From: Prorocentrum cordatum
Lineage: Eukaryota > Sar > Dinophyceae > Prorocentrales > Prorocentraceae
Direction: 5' to 3'
Length of the DNA stretch: 50,000 nt
Assembly (NCBI GenBank): GCA_963575745.1
Contig: CAUYUJ010006557.1
Location: 60,001 to 110,000 of the forward strand
The notes beneath the pieces were generated by a model, which worked only from the letters and a program-made list of their open reading frames with translations, ran no database searches and was not told where the DNA came from. Both the position numbers and the translations under genes were made by a program. Positions 46,347 through 50,000 of this stretch are shown piece after piece. The stretch's first letter is position 1. Every line of letters starts with the position of its first letter.

Positions 46347-46491
46347 ACTTCCGTAGGTCCGCGCGGATTTATTGGATCGGCACTGGTCACCCCTCTCTGG
46401 CGCGCGGAGCGCGTCACGGGCAGCGCAGGAAGGCGCTGCCAGGGGGGCCCAGCGTTGATCCAAGAATTCCGCGCGGACCTCCGAGCATTCA
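46347..46491 (+). mobile_element. Foldback element, family M, copy 3
   Basis: About 145 bp. The left end GTAGGTCCGCGCGGATTTAT pairs with the right end GAATTCCGCGCGGACCTCC. The centre CTCTCTGGCGCGCGG … GCAGCGCAGGAAGGCGCTGCC is GC-rich and partly palindromic. Confidence 0.85.
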
Positions 46492-46874
46492 TTTGTATGC
46501 AATGTGCTCTTCGTCATGGGTAATTAGCTCACCGAAATGGCCGGAGTCGCGAGGGGCATCATGATCGACGCCGTCCCTTCGATCGGATCCATCAGCCAGG
46601 GCTGTGATGTTCCTGGGCACACGTCCCTCGACAGCCTGGCACGAGGTGCATTCGCATTCGCACTTGCACTTTCATCAGGACACGGTCCTTGCCTCCTTGG
46701 GCCAGAGCGTGGAGGTCGTAACCTCTCTATGTGTACACGTGCTGGGAAAAGTAAAGACCAGACAGCACTAGCGTGCTTCCCTGCTGGAGCTGGCTCCGTC
46801 GCCGGTGTCGGCCGGTGTTGTGTTGGCAAGGTGTCTTGGTGGTCTTGTTCGGGTGCTGGGCTCCCGTCGATGAT
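46492..46874. other. Anonymous non-coding stretch
   Basis: Only short open frames with no recognisable domain. Confidence 0.4.
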
Positions 46875-47070
46875 CGGGGGCGCGCAAACATGGATTAGAG
46901 ATCCATGAATTTGGCGCGCCGTCGCCAAATTCATGCATCGGGGGAGGTGCCCTCCCCAAAATGCGGCCGGTGATGCATCGTTCGGCGGCGGAACTCCGCG
47001 ATTTCCCATGGAAACGGGACCCGTCGCTAATCCACGGCCCCCTTTTGGTCCATGCTTGCGATCGCCTGAG
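46875..47070 (+). repeat. Dispersed repeat H, copy 1, with hairpin
   Basis: About 196 bp strongly similar to 48917-49122. It holds a 17-bp hairpin (46900-46916 with 46923-46939, one mismatch, 6-nt loop) followed by a second small hairpin GGGGAGG/CCTCCCC. Relative to copy 2, a G-to-A change in the left arm is matched by C-to-T in the right arm. Confidence 0.85.
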
Positions 47071-47435
47071 ATGAGATGAAGCCAGACTCCATGCTCATCC
47101 AAGGGTTGCGTCCGGGCACGATGTGCAGAGATGCCAAACCTGCGCAGAATTGGACGCCGACACTGGGCGAGAGCTCTGTACGCGCGTGCGCACGCCTCCC
47201 CGCCTCCGCCTCGTCCCGCCGCCCCTGTCCCTGGCCGCTGCCCTGAGGTTGTGCATGCCATGGCAATGGACACCCTACCAATCCTATCGTTGAATCAAAC
47301 ATGTGTCTCAAATGTTTACAACTGTTCCAAACATGTTTTTACATGTTTGAGACATGTCTAAAACATTGCTCCGACACCTGGAATTTATTCGGCAACATGT
47401 TTCCTCTCCGTTGATCGTCGTCCACAACCCTGAGG
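47071..47435. other. Anonymous stretch with imperfect palindrome
   Basis: At about 47299-47362 an AT-rich imperfect inverted repeat pairs ACATGTGTCTCAAATGT with ACATGTTTGAGACATGT. It is otherwise featureless. Confidence 0.5.
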
Positions 47436-47850
47436 GGGAACGAGTGGGGGAGACCAGCTCAGGGGAGGAAGCATGGAGCTTGAGTCGGCGATGCATCGCC
47501 GAGAACAGAGGAACAAAGAACGGCATAACCATGAACTTTCGGCGGTCCGCGCGGATCTGAGCTGGACCCCCGCGCGCCAGGGGCGGCGCCGGAGGCGCCG
47601 CCAAGGGGGCCCCAATCCCCAACGCAGATCCAAGAAATCCGCGCGGAGCTCGGACAATTTATGTTTGTGCCGTGTTTCGGTCTTCGATTGAGTCGGCGAC
47701 GCATCGCCGACAGATCGGCGACAGGCGGTCGATAGCGAAGCCGCAGCATTCTCCCGGGCGGGGTGGGCGATCAGGCCCTTGGCGGCGGTGAATGGGCGTC
47801 TGGGGTGGTCGATGCGCTGCCCCCTGAGCCGGTTCCCCCTGCCGTTGCCC
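47436..47850. mobile_element. Family G copy 2, split by family M copy 4
   Basis: The left arm (47440-47500, with GACCAGCTCAGGGGAGGAAGC and a GGCGATGCATCGCC palindrome) resembles the left arm of the 43.5-kb element. A related right side follows at 47690-47850 (GGCGACGCATCGCC … GATGCGCTGCCCCCTGAGCC). Between them lies family M copy 4. The reading as a nested insertion is inference. Confidence 0.5.
47531..47669 (+). mobile_element. Foldback element, family M, copy 4
   Basis: About 139 bp. The left end CGGCGGTCCGCGCGGATC pairs with the right end GATCCAAGAAATCCGCGCGG and flanks. The centre CGCGCGCCAGGGGCGGCGCC … GGCGCCGCC is palindromic. Confidence 0.8.
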
Positions 47851-48510
47851 CTGGAGATTGGCCTCCCTCCATCCCTGCCCGTCCGAAGACGAAGTCGGGA
47901 CGAGAACAAAACAGGGTGAGGATAAATCCAGAACCTCCGAGATCCGGCGGGGCTGGAGGATGCCTCGGGCGCCGCGGCCTTCTCAGAGCGTCCCACACGC
48001 TCTGGAACGGATTCATCCTAGTCCTCGCCCCGCCCAACCTCGCTCTGCCTCTCTCTCTCTGGGCTGCCCCTGCCATGGAGGGACACAGACAAGGCGTACA
48101 CTCGATTTCTCAGTGGTCCGCCCGGATCGAACCGGATCGACCTGTGATGGCCCTGGGCCCAACGGGGCCGTGAAGGGGCTCCAAAGGGGGCCCCAACGGC
48201 GGGAGGAAGAGCAGGTGATGTGGACGGGAGCTCTGGGAGGAGGCCTGCGCAGACCTCCGGGAGAGTACACCGAAGTGTTCGGATGATGCTCTTCAGCGTC
48301 AGCGGACTGGTGGACCCCGCTGGGCCCGGCTGCCAGATGCTCATATGCGAACATGCTGAGCCCCTCGCACGACGAACACGGGCCCCAACCAGTCGAGCAA
48401 GAAGTCCTGGGGCAGACCAGCGCGGCGGAGGCAGCCAACAGGGAGCTTCTTGGGCACGGCATGCAACCGCCCCAGGGCAACAACGCAACATTGGTCGGCG
48501 GCGAGCCCAG
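47851..48510. other. Anonymous non-coding stretch
   Basis: No recognisable gene. It includes short runs such as CTCTCTCTCTCT near 48050. Confidence 0.4.
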
Positions 48511-48666
48511 GGGGGAAGGGAAGTGAGAATGGGCGGGCCTTATAAGAAGGCTCGGAAATCCCCCGACCTTCTGAGCAATTGTCTAAGCCCTCCTCGAAGA
48601 CACATACAACTTTCCGGAAGGCCCCGCCGTCTTCTGAGAAGACCAGCTCTGTCACACTTCCCCCCC
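48511..48666. mobile_element. Palindromic element, family F, copy 2
   Basis: About 156 bp from GGGGGAAGGGAAGTGAGAA to GTCACACTTCCCCCC, filled with GAAGGC and CTTCTGAG words. It is best aligned to the reverse complement of 43239-43409. Confidence 0.6.
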
Positions 48667-48916
48667 TCGCTCACCACCGAAACGCGTACTCGCGAGACCG
48701 CACGCGAATTCGTGTACGTGCACGTCCTTCTTTCGCTCCTGACAGATCCTCAGGGCCCCTCTTGGCGGCCAGCCGTCGACTCGGGGCATCTTGTTTATGA
48801 CTGTCTGCTGCCTCGCTGCTGCTCCAGAGCCCACGCCGCACACCACTGCCGCCACACTGCGGCGACGACCGGCGCTCACGCCTGACGCCGCCGCCTCTCG
48901 AGGGGAAGGCGATTCT

Positions 48917-49122
48917 CGGGGGCGCGCAAACATGGATTATAGCGATCCATGGATTTGGAGCGCCGTCGCCAAATCCATGGATCGGGGGAGGCACCCTCCC
49001 CAAAATGCGGCAGGTGATGCCTCGTTCGGCGGCGGAACTCCGCGATTTCCCACGGAAACGGGACCCGTCGCTAATCCACGGCCCCCTTTTGGTCTTTTGG
49101 TCCATGCTTGCCATCGCCTGAG
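48917..49122 (+). repeat. Dispersed repeat H, copy 2, with perfect hairpin
   Basis: About 206 bp. The hairpin arm GATCCATGGATTTGG (48944-48958) pairs perfectly with 48969-48983 over 15 bp. It is followed by GGGGAGG-CAC-CCTCCCC. It differs from copy 1 by a duplication of GGTCTTTT near the right end and scattered substitutions. Confidence 0.85.
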
Positions 49123-49904
49123 ACTCCACCGTCATCACGAAGCCGGGCGCAACTGCTCGCGGGACGGCTCCTTCGGCAAGCCGCGGACCGAGGGCTCGTG
49201 GCGCCAGTGTCGGCGGGCCGACGCCCGCCCGCCCCGTCGCGCTCGCAGTCAGGCAGCGCGCGCTGGAGGTATCCAGGCGGTGGGACAGAGGAGGGGCCCA
49301 GCCACAACTGCCAGCAGCAAGCGGTCGCGGGACCCGCCCCTCCCCCCCATGGGATGAGTCCCAGGGTACCTCGCCACCCCCCCCTGAATGTGGCTGCGGG
49401 GGGAACGGACGCGGGCGCTCGCCCGTCCACACCGCGACCGAGCACGGCAGCACCTGACATCACAGCACACACACGCGCGCGCAGTCACTCCCGCACGGGG
49501 CGCGAGATGCACGCACGTCCACCCCCCCTACCACCGCACCACACCACCTACACGGGGGGGGGACGGCACCCATGGGGGGTGTGGGGGGGAGGGCCCCGAC
49601 CCATTACCATGGGGGCTGGGGCACACCCCCGAGCCTGGATCAGACTCGAGGGGAAGGGGGACCAGAGGAGGAGGAAGGAGGATCAGAAGGATGCCGAGGT
49701 GACGAGAGAGCGGGAGAAGGACAGCCGATGGAAGCGGCGGCAGGCGATACATGGAAATGATGCAGGTTGCGATTGCTCGACTGTTACAGGTACGAAGCAC
49801 GCACCGCCAACCACGACGACAGCGAACCCATGTTGTTTGCAGTGTGTGCTATGCACTTGTGTGAGCTTGAGCTTCGGTCCGTCCAGCCACCGTGCCTGGG
49901 TTGT
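49123..49904. other. Anonymous non-coding stretch
   Basis: GC-rich sequence with homopolymer G and C runs near 49345, 49385 and 49555-49590 and an ACACACACGCGCGCG stretch near 49470. No recognisable gene. Confidence 0.4.
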
Positions 49905-50000
49905 GTCAGAGCCTTCTTGGATGCGCGTCGGGAGCCCCTTGGAGGCAACTGTGAAGCCTCTTGGGACCTCATGAGCGCCGTTTGGGCGCCTTTTGGGGCT
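49905..50000 (-). repeat. Array fragment in inverse orientation at window edge
   Basis: GGAGCCCCTTGGAGGC, GAAGCCTCTTGGGACC and GGGCGCCTTTTGGGGC are the reverse complement of the array word. The array probably continues beyond the window on the opposite strand. Confidence 0.65.

Noticed and set aside
1-50000. Dinoflagellate spliced-leader relics as a taxonomic marker
   Set aside because: I found no stretch with the CCATTTTGGCTCAAG core. The recurring GACGGCTCAAGACGG in the array shares only GGCTCAAG and is explained by the array word.

Overview
This window looks like a gene-poor, repeat-dominated stretch of a large GC-rich eukaryotic nuclear genome, most likely a dinoflagellate. That assignment is an inference. 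It rests on two tyrosine-recombinase retrotransposons whose gag, reverse transcriptase, RNase H and methyltransferase segments resemble, from memory, predicted proteins abundant in Symbiodiniaceae-type genomes, on the GC-rich simple repeats, and on the absence of any recognisable host gene. I found no tRNA, rRNA, dinoflagellate spliced-leader relic or conserved host protein.

Layout. About 1-32.3 kb is one head-to-tail array of large units (mostly 1.1-2.3 kb, all on the + strand). Each unit is built from short CCAAGA-type words recurring every 10-12 bp, divided into ~400 bp blocks by an AT-rich joint, and closed by a module of two inverted repeats: hairpin A (up to 16 bp stem, 15 nt loop) and hairpin B (13 bp stem, 24 nt loop). 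I count eleven full or diverged modules and one truncated. The words contain almost no stops in any frame, so the many Arg/Pro/Lys/Gln-rich open frames here are not evidence of genes. A (CAT)n tract and a 90-bp minisatellite interrupt the array at 13.1-14.6 kb.

Two DIRS-order retrotransposons sit in the array, both on the - strand. Element 1 (4456-10661) is bounded by perfect 68-bp direct repeats. Element 2 (23884-30547) carries split direct repeats of 66 bp and 116 bp arranged as in PAT/Ngaro-type elements. Both encode, in order: a small Cys-rich single-span membrane protein (ORF0), a gag-like protein, RT plus RNase H, a tyrosine recombinase in another frame, and a cytosine-C5-methyltransferase-like domain whose ATG lies on the recombinase stop codon. 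The two copies carry complementary damage: element 1 has lost the recombinase nucleophile (Tyr to Asn), while element 2 has a frameshifted and interrupted gag.

From 32.3 to 50 kb the sequence is anonymous and non-coding as far as I can see. It is populated by small non-autonomous elements: a ~148-bp family with 8-bp flanking duplications (three copies), a ~130-bp foldback family (four copies), palindromic families around 43 and 48 kb, several dispersed duplicate pairs, microsatellites, and short inverted or forward fragments of the array. One duplicated hairpin pair shows compensatory base changes.
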